From: Charina bottae
Taxonomy: Eukaryota > Chordata > Lepidosauria > Squamata > Charinaidae
Reading direction: 5' to 3'
DNA: 64,000 nt
Assembly: GCA_023362775.1 (NCBI GenBank)
Contig: JALMGJ010000012.1
Location: 18,303,501-18,367,500, forward strand
Position 1 is the first letter of the stretch; each line of letters opens with the position of its first letter. Of this stretch, positions 42,196-53,534 are shown piece by piece. Below the pieces are notes generated by a model. It was given only the letters and a program-made list of their open reading frames with translations. It searched no databases and was not told the origin of the DNA. The translations under genes were made by a program, and so were the position numbers.

Positions 42196-43768
42196 TGTTG
42201 GAGGCAAGTCCTCCATTTAATAATGCCAACCCCATGTGTACACAAATCATTTACCGTAATCATACCACCTCAATGGAACTGAGGAACCACAAAGTTACCT
42301 AACCTTTCAATAAATGTTGACAAGTCCTTGAACAATAGTTGCGATTAGCAGGAGAAACCATTATCCAGTTGACTCTAATAATATCTAAACCAGTTCCTTC
42401 AAAGTGTGGAAGTGCCAGGGAAGAAAGTTTGGTGGTTTTAGTCCATACAAGGAGCAACAGAAAGGTTGAAGATCCAGGCATCTTTTACAAACATTTTCTG
42501 GGAGAAGCTGTGATCCATTTCTTGTGTCTGGAAAACAAAACTCAAAACAAGAGTTCGTCACAATAAAGAAACAATAGCCTATTTCTGCACAAAGAACCAT
42601 GTCAGCCAATTTTTGTAAAAGTAACAAAGAAAATTTAAAGTTTAAATTTAAAGAAAATGGGTGTTATTTTTAACCAATGGTATATTTGAACATTATAAAC
42701 ATCAGGGTGGTCAAAGAATTGTCAGTGGATCCCTTTGAAAAAACAATGGAATGCAAGAATTCTTTTGTGTTGCTTTCTGGCCATTCTGTGCAAAAGCTGG
42801 ATAATTATTATTTTCTTTTTTAATGAGTAGGGCCCATTGCCAGCCTCAGATCTTTCCTTCTTGCTCCTCTAGCGTGTATACCTTAATTATGCTTTTTGAC
42901 TGAGATTTTTGGCATTCTAGCGTCTTTACAACTCTGCCTGAAGCACAGTGGCTCAGGCAAACATCTCATTGAGGTCAGTGTGAATAAACAATACGTTTGA
43001 CACTGTCATATCCTCTTGCTGATTCATTCACTTACCATCTTTTTTAAAAACAATAATTTCTTGAGTGATATTAAAATGGTACTTATAATAAAAATTGAAT
43101 ACTTAAAGCAGGAAAAACCACAGGAAAAAAGCAAAGAAAAGAAAGAAAAGAAAAAATATGGAGGGGATAACACAATTGAATAAATGCTTTTTGTTTTGTT
43201 TTGTTTTGTTTTGTTTTCTAGATTTATATTGCCGTCCATCTCACATAAGCTACTCTGGGTGGCTAATATGGTAAAAACATCAACACAATAATAGGATGCA
43301 ATAAATAAAACATATAAAATGAAAGAGAAATGGGCACAGAGGATAAACCAATGAACAACAAATACATTTGCGGTTTCCGGGGGAGGTATGTCAAACTGAA
43401 GACAGCTCTGCAAAAGTAGAGCTGATGACCGTGGCAAAGAGTCCATTTGATTTTGGGTTTTGACAATTAAATTGTTATTTTTCTATAGAAATAATGTTAG
43501 TTAAAGTTTAAATAGTTTTTTTTTAATTGTTGACAATATTGAATTGTAGATTTTTCCTCTGTAAAAACCCTTCTCCAATACATTCAAAGCCAGAGAGTTT
43601 GGTGGCTAAAGCATCCAGACCAAACAAAGAACATGTTTTTAATTTGTATCTACGGTTTAGTGCAGTTAACGAATCTCATGAAATGGTCACATTATTCAAA
43701 TTTGCACTATTCAAAGTGATATTTCTATGGGAAATAGGGCAGCTGGTTCCAGCTCGATGGAAATAGTA
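42196..43768. other. unannotated sequence with a worn L2 tail
   Basis: 43190-43270 has TTTTG repeats then tttatattgccgtccatctca, an antisense L2-type tail. The 140-codon minus frame at 43024-43446 is AT-rich and hydrophobic by composition, with no recognised family. No exon seen. Confidence 0.35.
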
Positions 43769-44053
43769 AAGGTAAAGGTTCCCCCGCACAGCCGGTGCTC
43801 ATCTCCGTTTGTTAGCCAAAGAGCCAGCGCTGTCCGAAGACGCTTCCACGGTCATGTGGCCGGCATGACACGCGCGGAACGCTGTTACCATCCCACCGAA
43901 GTGGTACCTATTCATCTACTTGCATTTGCATGCTTTCGAATTGCTAGGTTGGCAAGAGCTGGGGCGAGTGCGGGAGCTCACTCCGTCACGTGGGGCTAGG
44001 GATTTGAACCTCCTAACTTGCGATCTTCCGATCAACAAGCCTGGCGTCTTACC
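43769..44053 (-). mobile_element. Sauria-type SINE, truncated head and internal deletion
   Basis: The tail AGGTAAAGGTTCCCCCGCAC is present, but about 30 bp of the Bov-B-like part is missing (CCGCACA joined to GCCGGTGCTC). The first about 20 bp of the tRNA head is also absent at 44053. Otherwise the same as the 28.7 kb copy. Confidence 0.8.
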
Positions 44054-44239
44054 GGCAATTAAAAATTTTAAACATAATTTTTGTATGTTTTTTAATGAGA
44101 TACTGTAGAACAGTAAAAGAGGATAAACTGATATCCAAAGTGTATCTGCTATCTCCTGTATTCTGCTGTAGATCTTCAAAATGAGTGTCTTTTTTGAGCT
44201 TTCCTCGAATGGAATCTCCCTTTTCTCCATTTTGCACAA

Positions 44240-44420
44240 ATGACGATTAGTGTCTAAAACCACAACGGCAACTGCGCATGCCTCAACCGCATATGCTAGC
44301 CTCGCACTAATTGAATTTTGGCTCGCGTTAAACGTAATCTGGTATCAATTTATAAATCACACTAAATCGAATTTCACCCAATTCAAACTCGCACTAATTG
44401 CGACCTTCCTGTATTGCCTT
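44240..44420. other. unexplained segment with retained CpGs
   Basis: Repeated cgcactaatt words (44301, 44390) with ggctcgcgttaaacg and aaatcgaatttc. CpG retention in an AT-rich neighbourhood suggests a recent repeat, but ends and family could not be defined. Confidence 0.3.
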
Positions 44421-44650
44421 TCAGCTTCCTTGGGTATATTGTACTTCTTTTTGTCCAAGAGGAAGAGTGTTTGAATTTTTAAAATATCTACCTAAAGATA
44501 TTACAGATACTTACAGATAGAGAATTTAGCACACTTCTCCCCTCATTTGATTCCATCGTAACACCAAGAATGGATATATTGTCTTGCTGTTATGATTGAC
44601 AATCAGCTTTTTGTAGTCTGCTCAGAAGATGGAAAAGTGACCTTGGTTAA

Positions 44651-44812
44651 ATATGTCTATGAAGGTTCTCAGTCATCCAGGTGGAATTGTCTGTAGCTTG
44701 AATCATGTCAACTGGATTTCTATTTTCTCAGTGGAAACGTTTCGCTCCTTGGATAAGGAGCGAAACGTTTCCACTGAGAAAATAGAAATCCAGTTGACAT
44801 GATTCAAGCTAC
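44651..44812 (+). mobile_element. foldback retroposon, copy 2, perfect 58-bp hairpin arms
   Basis: A 162-bp insert flanked by the 13-bp duplication TGACCTTGGTTAA (44638-44650 and 44813-44825). A leader of about 42 bp (gtctatgaaggttctcagtc...) is followed by arms 44693-44750 and 44755-44812, which are perfect reverse complements over 58 bp around a 4-nt loop GGAT. The inner arm includes GGAGCGAAACGTTTCC. Copy 1 at 30518 has the same outer arms but lacks the inner part. Confidence 0.92.
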
Positions 44813-44825
44813 TGACCTTGGTTAA

Positions 44826-45429
44826 TATCCCCAAAGCATCATTGTATGATTTGAGAGATTTTTCCTCTGGAGTTTCTATCTAGCTCTTGGGCCTTGGTAA
44901 CCTAATATCCTTTTGCAGCTGCTCTCCTAATGATACATATTTCTAAGGATTTCATTCTTAAATTAATTTCAGAGCATATCCTTCTGTAGGGAAATATAAG
45001 ATAATAGCAGGCATTCCCCTAGAAATATGTTAAATCTAAATCTTCATTAGATCTATTCTGAGAGAAGAAAAAAAAAAGGAAATAAAAATCCTCAGAAGCA
45101 TATATCTCTTATGTATTAAAAAAGATGTCCTACATATTGGCTTAATGTTTTGCAGTTACCTTATTAATACTTAAGTTAGTTCACTCAACAAGAGACAAGA
45201 TAAATTAAGTATAGAAACATGTATAAACTCCCTCCCTCTGGCATATTATGAACTTGCTTGGGGCCGCCTTGCTTGGGGCCAAGGAAGGGATAGTCACTCT
45301 TGGGGATGGCTAATACCTTAGAGAGCTCCTCTCCTACATTGGATTAAGTTAGATCATTTTACCACTCTTGCCTCTTGGATTTTAATCTCGTTTTATAATT
45401 TAGTATTTTTATATTGTATGTATATTGTA
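44826..45429. other. unannotated sequence
   Basis: No gene or repeat recognised. Confidence 0.35.
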
Positions 45430-45541
45430 TGTATTTTGTTTTTATTATCTTATTGTAAGCCGCCCAGAGTCCCTCCGGAGGAGGGAGATGGGCGGTGATA
45501 GAAATTTGATTAATAAATAAATAAATAAACAAACAAACAAA
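45430..45541 (+). repeat. L2-clade LINE 3' tail
   Basis: TAAGCCGCCCAGAGTCCCTC, then gatgggcggtgatagaaatt and AATA/AAAC repeats: the plus-sense 3' UTR and tail of the L2 family. Confidence 0.75.
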
Positions 45542-45974
45542 CTTCTAGTCAAGTATTTACAGCCCAAATGTTAATTATTTTCCCAAACAGGATTTAAGGC
45601 AGTAAAATACTAATTTGGATACAGAAAACAAGGTAAGTTCTTCAGACTATTGTATAATTGACCCTAATGAATGTTCTTCCCACCTTGTAGTATCAATCTT
45701 TTTGTGACTGTAAAAGCATGCAATATTCATTTCCGTTGTCCTCCTATTACTTTCTAGTCTGTTGGTATAATATAAAAATACACCAGACCCACTTAGGAAT
45801 GAAATAGTAACATGAACATCCTGAGGTCAAACTGCTTTCAAGACCCAAAGCCATCACAATGTCCTGGCACATTTTTTTGAAAGTCATACTCAACCAGGGG
45901 GCTATCCCAGATATGAAGGGTCCCACCAAAGCCAAGATGCCAATGGCTTCAGAAGTAGTTACACTTCTCTAGAT

Positions 45975-46196
45975 CAGGGGTCCCCAACCTGTGGGCCACT
46001 GCCCACTAGTGGGCTGCGGCCTGTTAGGAAGTGGGCCGTGGGGCTCCCTCCTGCAAACCCCGCCCCCCGGTGCACACAATTACCCTGCCCACGGTGCGTG
46101 CAATTGGCTCCCGCCTGCAAACCCCGCCCCCCCTGGTCGGTGGAAAAATTTTCTTCCACAACCGGTCCCTGGTGCCAGAAAGGTTGGGGACCGCTG
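45975..46196. mobile_element. non-autonomous hAT element (CAGGGGTCCCCAACC family), copy 2
   Basis: Starts CAGGGGTCCCCAACC and ends GGTTGGGGACCGCTG. The perfect 8-bp duplication is CTCTAGAT (45967-45974 and 46197-46204). It shares the CTGCAAACCCCGCCCCCC repeats and the GGTCCCTGGTGCCA end with the copy at 29700. Open frames over it are not genes. Confidence 0.9.
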
Positions 46197-46204
46197 CTCT
46201 AGAT

Positions 46205-47825
46205 CATATCCTCCACAGCCATGTCATTTTGCACACATAGTTCATTCACACAATGTCAACAGAATATCACAACCAAGTGGAACATCAATGACTGTGATTG
46301 TGAGATCCTCTTGGCTCAAGCATCATGTGGAAATAGATCAACGATGATGTTACAAATGCTCAGAAGTAGATTCAACTTTTTTGGATTTTCCACATAATTC
46401 CCACAAATCCATATCGAGGCAGGATATAATCTTGATGAAAACCAAATCAAACAAAAATGCAGGCTTACTACAGCCAGTGGGGAAAAAGGAGTCGCGAATA
46501 ATAATTAGAACAAATGCTCAGAAGGAAGAATTCTCGGAAGAATCTATCACAACGCAGAAAATCTTTTACTGTTATGGTGTAAAAAACCACAACTATTTAA
46601 TATACAGTGACATAAGCCTGGAGAATGGCAGGGAGCACAAGAAATTTGGGGGGAGGGCTCACTTCCTTCTCACGTATTATGAACTATAAATCATGTGTTC
46701 AATCTTACTTCCTGTGGGTTGTCCAGCTTGCTGGAAATAGATAAATAAATAAAAACGAATATCTAACAGACTATGGCAACTTTCTTTCAGATGTCAACAT
46801 AACTAGTGTTTTATAGATGACTTCTGGTGCAAACATTCCCATATATATTTCTTTTGATTTCTTATGGAAAACATCCCTCTTTCTTTTAAAAAAAAATCTT
46901 CCCCAAGATAAAGTTCAAAAATCTAATAACACCCTTTAAATTATTTCAGTATTTTCAATACCAGGATCTTGCATTTAAACCCTCCCTCCATACCTCAACA
47001 TAAAGAACTTATCCGAATAACAACAAAAAAAGAGAGTTTTCCCCCCATTGTAGACCATACTGCTTCTTTTCATTATAGGACAAAGTGATATAAAAAAAGT
47101 TGGTCTTTGTTTAAACTGAATTCAGAACCACATTCTTTTTATTTTCTGGGAAGAGATAATGTATATCGCATGTCCCAAAGCATTGGAGGGAAATATCAAA
47201 GGGATGGAAAGCAGGATGCTGTCCAAAATTTAGCTTTTGTGATTTAAAGTAGGACCCCGGGGGACATCTGCACTTTGGGTGAGGACAGATATAAACCTTG
47301 TGTAATCCTTCTCCATCCAAGAGGCATTAAGAAGGATGTAATTACATACAGTTGCAATGAAAGGAAAACAAAAATTTTTGCTTTGTGTCTCTCATATACA
47401 GAGAATCCTGAGCAGGAATGTGTTGGAATCCTTTCTATGCATGGTAGTTTTCTAAAATGCAACTGCTGCTCAGTAGGCATGTGATAATAAGGGGTAATAT
47501 CCCCTGAATTTATAGTCTGAGTGCAGAATCTAGATGCTAGAAAAAAGCATAAATGTTCCCAATAACCCTCCAGTTGCAGAGTCCAGCTGCTGGCGTGTTT
47601 GTTTGGAATTCATTTTTCTGTCTATGCATATGCACAAGTTCTAACCATAATTCTTACATTCCAGCACTTTGAAGATTTGTTTTAAAAAGAAATCAGTACT
47701 TCTTTGCCCACCTATCCTTCAGGGAAGCATGCCATTGCCTCCCAAGGCTTTGTCCATTCTTTAGAAAATGTCTTACGCAGAATCCAATCTGGTCAATTTC
47801 ATAATCTCCTATCTGTTTTCACAAT
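46205..47825. other. unannotated sequence
   Basis: No gene or clear repeat. The plus frame 46381-46689 (102 codons) is polar and lysine-rich but has no recognised family and no splice context. Confidence 0.35.
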
Positions 47826-47833
47826 GTCTATAG

Positions 47834-47930
47834 ACCAGTGTTTCTCAACCTTGGCTCCTTTAAGATGTGTGGGAGAATTCTGGGAGTTAAAGTCCACACA
47901 TCGTAAAGTGGCCAAGGTTGAGAAACACTG
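47834..47930. mobile_element. palindromic hAT-like MITE (CAGTGTTTCTCAA family), copy 2
   Basis: CCAGTGTTTCTCAACCTTGG at the left mirrors CCAAGGTTGAGAAACACTG at the right. The interior (agatgtgtgggagaattctggg...) is partly lost. GTCTATAG occurs at 47826-47833 and 47931-47938, a perfect 8-bp duplication, with two extra bases AC at the left end. Confidence 0.8.
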
Positions 47931-48304
47931 GTCTATAGGAAAGGCACCATCTTAATCTTTACTGTTTTTAAAAACAAGATGCATCTTCCCCAAGCAATTA
48001 AATGGGTAGGACTTCAGCTATGAAAACCTAATATTTGGAAGCATATGTGAGACCTGTTAAGAAAGCAGCCAGGGAACGAATACCCCCACTCCCCAATTTT
48101 TCAAAAAAGTAAGATCAAGAGGGTGGGATGAGTCATGTGTTCTGTGATGGAGGCAGTCTTCAAACTTTAGGACCCTAGAACTTAGGCTGTCTAAATGAGC
48201 TACCATTGGATGGTATTCTTCTTCTCAGGAACAGAAAGAACTAGGTGTGGCCTCTAGGGATGTCAGCTGGTACTAAGACTTTGGATTGGATTTTGTTCTT
48301 TGCT

Positions 48305-48582
48305 TAGGCTGACCATACGTCCCGTTTTGAACGGGACAGTCCCGTTTTTAAAGCACTTTTCAACTGTCCCGTCGTTTTCATGAAAATCTCAATTTTGCCC
48401 CATTTTTCAAACCCGGTGGGAATGGCCCGGAAGGAGGATCCGAGCTGGAGCGCGGACCGGGGGTCGGGGTTTGCAGACGGGAGCCAATCGTACGGACCGG
48501 GGGTGGGGACCCCTGTCTTTTTCATGAATACGGAATATTACATATAAGACCCGTTTTGCCATCCTGAAATATGGTCAGCCTA
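48305..48582. mobile_element. hAT element (TAGGCTGACCATA ends) containing a piece of another hAT
   Basis: Ends TAGGCTGACCATACGTCCCG and ATATGGTCAGCCTA are inverted. The perfect 8-bp duplication is TCTTTGCT (48297-48304 and 48583-48590). The interior 48455-48515 (ccgggggtcggggtttgcag, ggagccaatcg, ggggacccctg) is the reverse complement of the CAGGGGTCCCC/GATTGGCTCC family. A fragment of that hAT thus became part of this one before or after it moved. Confidence 0.85.
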
Positions 48583-48590
48583 TCTTTGCT

Positions 48591-49880
48591 TGTCACTTCT
48601 AGCTTTATGGGCTTCTACTAAAGCCACAGAATTTGAGGATTCTGAACTGGAGACTTTGGGAATCCTAAAGTAGATCTAGATTGGAGTACTGCTCCTCTAT
48701 GGCCCCTAGGTTGACCCAAGACTCAAAAGAAAGCGAAGTATGGCAATAGACTTTGAAAACAGAAGTTTTGCATGTGGCATCATACTCTCACATTGAACTC
48801 ATGGAGATATTTAATTAAATGTATAGCAGGCCAGCTACAGATTTGACAGGGCTCAGAATAGGTAGATCTTGTCAAGACATTGTGATCCCAGCAAAATAGA
48901 GGCAAAATAGAGGCAACCAGGGATATGACATCAAAAAACATCCAGTGGACCTAGATAAGCATTGCTATGCAGATAGGCATATGTCTCATGTGCTCACTTC
49001 TCCTGTGGGATCTGGAAATCTCATTCTTTCTTGCTGGATGAGGGCCATCTTCCATTGCCTTTGCACTAAAGTACAACAAGCTCAAAAAACAAGTGGAAAG
49101 TGGCAAAGCTTTGAAAGATAAGCTAAGCTCAGTTATAACTATTTTCCTCCAAAGTTTCAAACTTGGGAACCTGAAGAAAACTTTAAATGTCATCCTGAAT
49201 ATTTAAAATATTTGGCAACGGCCAGGAAATCAGAGTTATAAATAGTTCTGTAGAACATTCATATCCTTTGGCTGCCCACTTAACTGGCCAGCATTCCCCA
49301 TCCTGGTAAGTTCCAAGACAGAAAACAGCATTGTATTGACAGTTTTATGTTTCAACCCTGCTGCAGTCATGTGTGGAGTAAGTATGAGAAGAAAGGGGTA
49401 GGGGCCTGGGGTGGCTTTGGCCCCGTGGCAGAGATAGCCTCCCAGCCACCTTTGTGGCAAATGGAAGTGGGTGAAAGATGATCCTTGGGCGTCTACACTC
49501 ATGTGCTGCAGGCAGCCTGGGATGTTCCCTCTGAGGTAATGGCTGCTCGGGACAGTGGTTTTGTCCGAACCCAGCTGAGAAATCAGACTACGCAAGCCAC
49601 ATTATGGCTGTGTTTTTCCAACCTACTTAGTGCTGCAAAGTTTTATCTAAAGTTTTAGGCTTCTAATGTGGTCCAAACTCAAAACAGCCACCATCTCGTA
49701 TCTCTTTAATCCTGATGCTGTGCCCATAGTCTCCTGAAAGGAGGCAAGAAGTCAGCTGTTTTAAATTTGCAGGACCCGCTCAGCCTAAAACCTTGTGAAA
49801 AAATACCAAGTGCCTGGGTGGGGGGAGGATGGAAATGGTGCTTGCTTAACTCATACCCCCTGAAGTAACCCTCCTTTTAC
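48591..49880. other. unannotated sequence
   Basis: No gene or repeat recognised. The minus frame 49236-49595 has no domain. Confidence 0.35.
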
Positions 49881-49984
49881 TTGAGATTCATTGAAATCCC
49901 ATGGAAAAGTGTTTCTCACTCTTTTTATGACTTTAACAACTTCCACCCCGCCATTAACCTATTAAAGACAGACAGACCACGGAA

Positions 49985-50825
49985 AGAGGACCACAGAACA
50001 CCTCCGCTTGCCACCTACAGCTCAAACCACTCAAACACATTATTAACAAACTACAGCCCATACTGGACAATGACCCTTCACTTTCCCAAGCACCGGCTGG
50101 CAGGACCATGCTTGCATATAGACGACCACCCAACTTGAAGCAGATCCTCATAAACCTCAAGAAACAACAGGGCAGTGATGCCTACATGGGAACCAGACTC
50201 TGCAATAAACCCAGAGCTCTGCTTTGTACCAATAGCACCGCCACAGACCTCAACAAGTACACGCACAGGATTAGAGGCGCCATCGCATGCTGTTCGTCCA
50301 AGGTGATATATGCCGTCATCTGCCAACAATGCCCCTCGGGATTCTGCGTAGGAGAAATGGAACAAACTTTGCACAAAAAGATTAATGGACGTGGGTTTGA
50401 CATTAGGACACAAAATAAGGACAAAGTAGTATCCGAGCATTTCAGCTTCCCAGGACACTCTATGGCAGACCTCAGAGTGACTGTTTTGGAAAAGCAGGAC
50501 TTCAAGAGCACCATCAAGTAGAAATGGCTGAGCTCACCCACATCGTAAGGTTTCAGGCAATGTCAGAAGGGGTCAACAAACGTAATGAGTTTCTAACACA
50601 CTACAATTGCTGACTGATGAGATATTTGTAATCTGTCTCACTGCATCTGCAGAACCTTCCTCTCCCGCTCTCCATCCATCACTTGCTCATCCCAATTGAA
50701 ATCCTACATCAGTCTCTAGCCATTCCATGCATCTGATGAAGACAGCAGCAGTTCATGAAAGCTGATACCTTTTAATAAAATTTGTTAGATAGAAAAAGTG
50801 CTACCAGACTCCTTTGATTTTTTTT
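49985..50825 (+). mobile_element. Penelope-like element, GIY-YIG endonuclease end
   Basis: The plus frame through 50108-50521 contains MLAYRRPPNLKQILINLK, the typical PLE linker, followed by a GIY-YIG nuclease domain: VIYAVICQQC (GIY position), FCVGEMEQTLHKKI (YIG position) and VVSEHFSFPGHS. The same frame extends upstream with a PILDNDPSLSQ-like segment to about 50010. Reverse transcriptase is absent (5' truncation). The 3' UTR ends near aataaaatttgttagatag (50774). The host stop is at 50519. PLEs insert by target-primed reverse transcription. Confidence 0.88.
50733..50765 (+). ncRNA. degenerate hammerhead-ribozyme-like motif in the PLE 3' region
   Basis: CTGATGA at 50733-50739 and GAAAGC at 50757-50762 have the spacing of the hammerhead core CUGANGA...GAAA, with a 17-nt stem II interval between them. 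The interval here pairs poorly (only a few pairs), so this copy is probably inactive. PLEs are known to carry hammerhead motifs. Motif match only. Confidence 0.4.
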
Positions 50826-50918
50826 GTCACCCCCCCACATCTGGAGAAAAGGAGAGAAAAATGCTGACTGAAGGGAAGTAGAAAACCTAAGCATATTTAC
50901 CGTGGAGTAAGAACCACT

Positions 50919-51240
50919 TACTTAACTTACTTACGCCAGGCTTGTCGATTGGAAGATCGCAAGTTCGGAGGTTCGAATCCGTAGCCCCGCGTGACGGAGT
51001 GAGCTCCCGCACTCGCCCCAGCTCTTGCCAACCTAGCAATTCGAAAGCATGCAAATGCAAGTAGATTAATAGGTACCACTTCGGTGGGTAGGTAGCAGCG
51101 TTCCGCATGCGTCATGCCGGCCACATGGCCGTGGAAGTGTCTTCGGACAACGCTGTCTCTTCGGCTAACAAACGGAGATGAGTACCACCCTCTAGAGTCG
51201 GACACGACTGCACAAATGTGCGGGGGGAACCTTTACCTTT
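50919..51240 (+). mobile_element. Sauria-type SINE, 5'-truncated
   Basis: Begins within the tRNA head (CGCCAGGCTTGTCG at about 50935), has the B-box-like GGTTCGAATCC, and ends with GTCGGACACGACTGCACAAA and CCTTTACCTTT. The 11-bp duplication TAAGAACCACT is at 50908-50918 and 51241-51251. A few bases before the head (tacttaacttactta) are probably extra. Confidence 0.85.
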
Positions 51241-51251
51241 TAAGAACCACT

Positions 51252-51898
51252 GCACTCAATGGAACTTACTGTAGAGTAAATTTCCTTGTGGTTACACACC
51301 AGCATCAGTTAGAATAAGCTGCTCAATATCCCTAGATTTCTCCCCAGGTTTCACCCCAGTTTACATGGAGTAAGTCAGGCTGAACAGACCAGCAGCTTAT
51401 GCATACTTACCTGGAAGTAACTGGCATTGAACTCAATGAGACTTACTACTTAATATAGGCACCTGTAGCTTTATGTTTTCTGAGCCCAGATATCCAGTCT
51501 TTCTCTGTGTGAGCGTGGCTGAGCACACAAGAGAGGTTAACTTGTAAATTTGTAAAGGGCAGAATGCTTTGTATACAGATGGGAGATCAATTCAGCTTAT
51601 AAATGGAATGACTTATTTTACAGGTAATTAATTAGTTTTCATTATTTCAGTTAATGTACTTTTTGTCGTACCCCCTCCCCCCCTTTTGGAGTATGGCCTC
51701 AGGCCTGGTAAATATTCATGTACTGTACATATAAATATATTCTAGGGCTGTGCAACAATTTTGAAGCAGATGTTTCAGAATGTGCGGGAACATGAACGAA
51801 GCACCTCTTTTTGGAAACAGTTAAAAAAACAGCCACATGTTTTTCCAGGAGCAGCTTCCAAAGCAGCCAATAAATATAGAAAAAGACACAGCTGCTTT
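51252..51898. other. unannotated sequence
   Basis: Nothing recognised. Confidence 0.35.
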
Positions 51899-52342
51899 AA
51901 TTATTTGAGGAGAGACTTCCAATGGGGACATGGTGGACTGAACAGCTGTGCCCGTGGGCTCAGCAGGCAGAACTGACAACGCGGCAGTTTTTTCGGGCTC
52001 AGGCAGGTTTTTCCTGAAGCCCAGGAGTGTTTTTCTTCTTGCAGCCAGAAGATCACAAACAGCATTCACGTTCGACTGGTAAGAGCTAGCTGGCAGGTGG
52101 GGACATCACCATTTTCAAGCTGCACTGTAGCCTTAAAGGGACATTAAGACCGGCAACCCCATTTCTAAATCACCCAATTTATATTTCTTTTAAGTATGTG
52201 TACCCTAAGAGAGGCTTTCTACAGCAAGGAGAAGCGGGTTCTCTTGGTGCTTATCACTATTTTTGGGATCAATTTTTTAAAAAAGTATTTTTTAGTTTTG
52301 GATTTTGGAGTCCAAAGTCCTGAAGTGCTGAAGTGCTGAGTG

Positions 52343-52376
52343 CTGAAGATGTTGCCTAGTCAGGCAATGAAACGTC
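52343..52376 (+). ncRNA. hammerhead-like motif inside the L1-like element
   Basis: CTGAAGA (52343-52349), hairpin TTGCCT/AGGCAA (52352-52367), then GAAACGTC (52369-52376). This reproduces the order CUGANGA, stem II, GAAAC, GUC of hammerhead ribozymes, but the base pair next to the core is not ideal. The following caaggctcagagagcacc block is repeat wording not expected in L1, so a PLE-type fragment may be inserted here. Confidence 0.4.
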
Positions 52377-53473
52377 TGCAAAAAAACAACAAGGCTCAGA
52401 GAGCACCAAGGACTCCACAGTTTAACCCTTAGCTACAAATATTCTCTTTGATTGGTTTTGGACTTTGTTTTCTTTCCAAATATTAAGGAGGATTGAGAGT
52501 AAATAATTGTCTCCCTGTTATTATTTTTGTACTAAATGTGAAGATATTAGCATTTTTTCCTACATGTTGAATCGGTTGTTTTGAACTTTCAGTTTTCTGC
52601 TTCTACTTTCCCTGGGGAACTTTCTGCATATCTTACTTTCGCTTGTGTAAACACATTTCGGAATTCTTTCATATCTTAGATTTTCGCTGGTTAAGCTCCT
52701 AGGGGGCGCCATAATCTACTGCTTGAGACATGGAGGATCTTAAACAGACTTTCTCTCACTTCCAACAAGATTTTAAACAGATTCCTTCTGATTCCTACCA
52801 AGTTTTTATGCAAGGCATTTAGGACATTCTGGAAAATATGAATTCTAAAATGTGACATCTGGTTGGGGATGTCGTGAATGAAACTGAGAAATTTAACAGC
52901 GACAGAAATGTCTCTTCTAAGAGTGAGATCTGGACTTCTGTTGAAATGCTGGATGAAGATTGGATAGTTGAAGAAATTAAAGGGAGAGATCGAGTTGCAA
53001 GCCATAAGTGAAATTGATCTTCTGGTGGAACGCCATGGAAAAGAAGGGGTTATTATGTATGGGAGGTCTCCTAAAGAGAAGTCGGAGTTTTTGAGGAGGG
53101 CAGTTGGGCTGTTCAATTTTTTAAAGAAAAAAGCTCTGTGCGCATTGTGGGGATATGTAAATGCTCTGGTTTATTTTGAAGTGGGATAAGTGTTTAAGAA
53201 TATTTCTCTGGATTGCTTTTAGGGTTTGGCTGATTTCATTTATCTTTAACAATTTGGATTAAGATTATTAAGGTATCATAAAAAATAATAAATGTCTATT
53301 TGGATGGTTTTGGGTTTCATATGATTAAGATTATTAAAATTGTATTAAATACAATGGCAGACAATTTATATGTTTTTTAGTTTGATCTTTATTATAGTAG
53401 ACAGGAATGTATAGAATAGTAGTAGGAAGGAAATAATTAAATAAAGGTTATCTTGGGGGGGAAGTTGATTAGG

Positions 53474-53534
<61 letters not shown>
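53474..53534. repeat. GATA microsatellite
   Basis: About 15 uninterrupted GATA tetranucleotides within the 3' part of the L1-like insertion. Confidence 0.95.

Noticed and set aside
43024..43446. 140-codon minus-strand frame with hydrophobic stretches
   Set aside because: The composition is driven by AT-rich DNA and an L2 tail with TTTTG repeats; no family or splice context.
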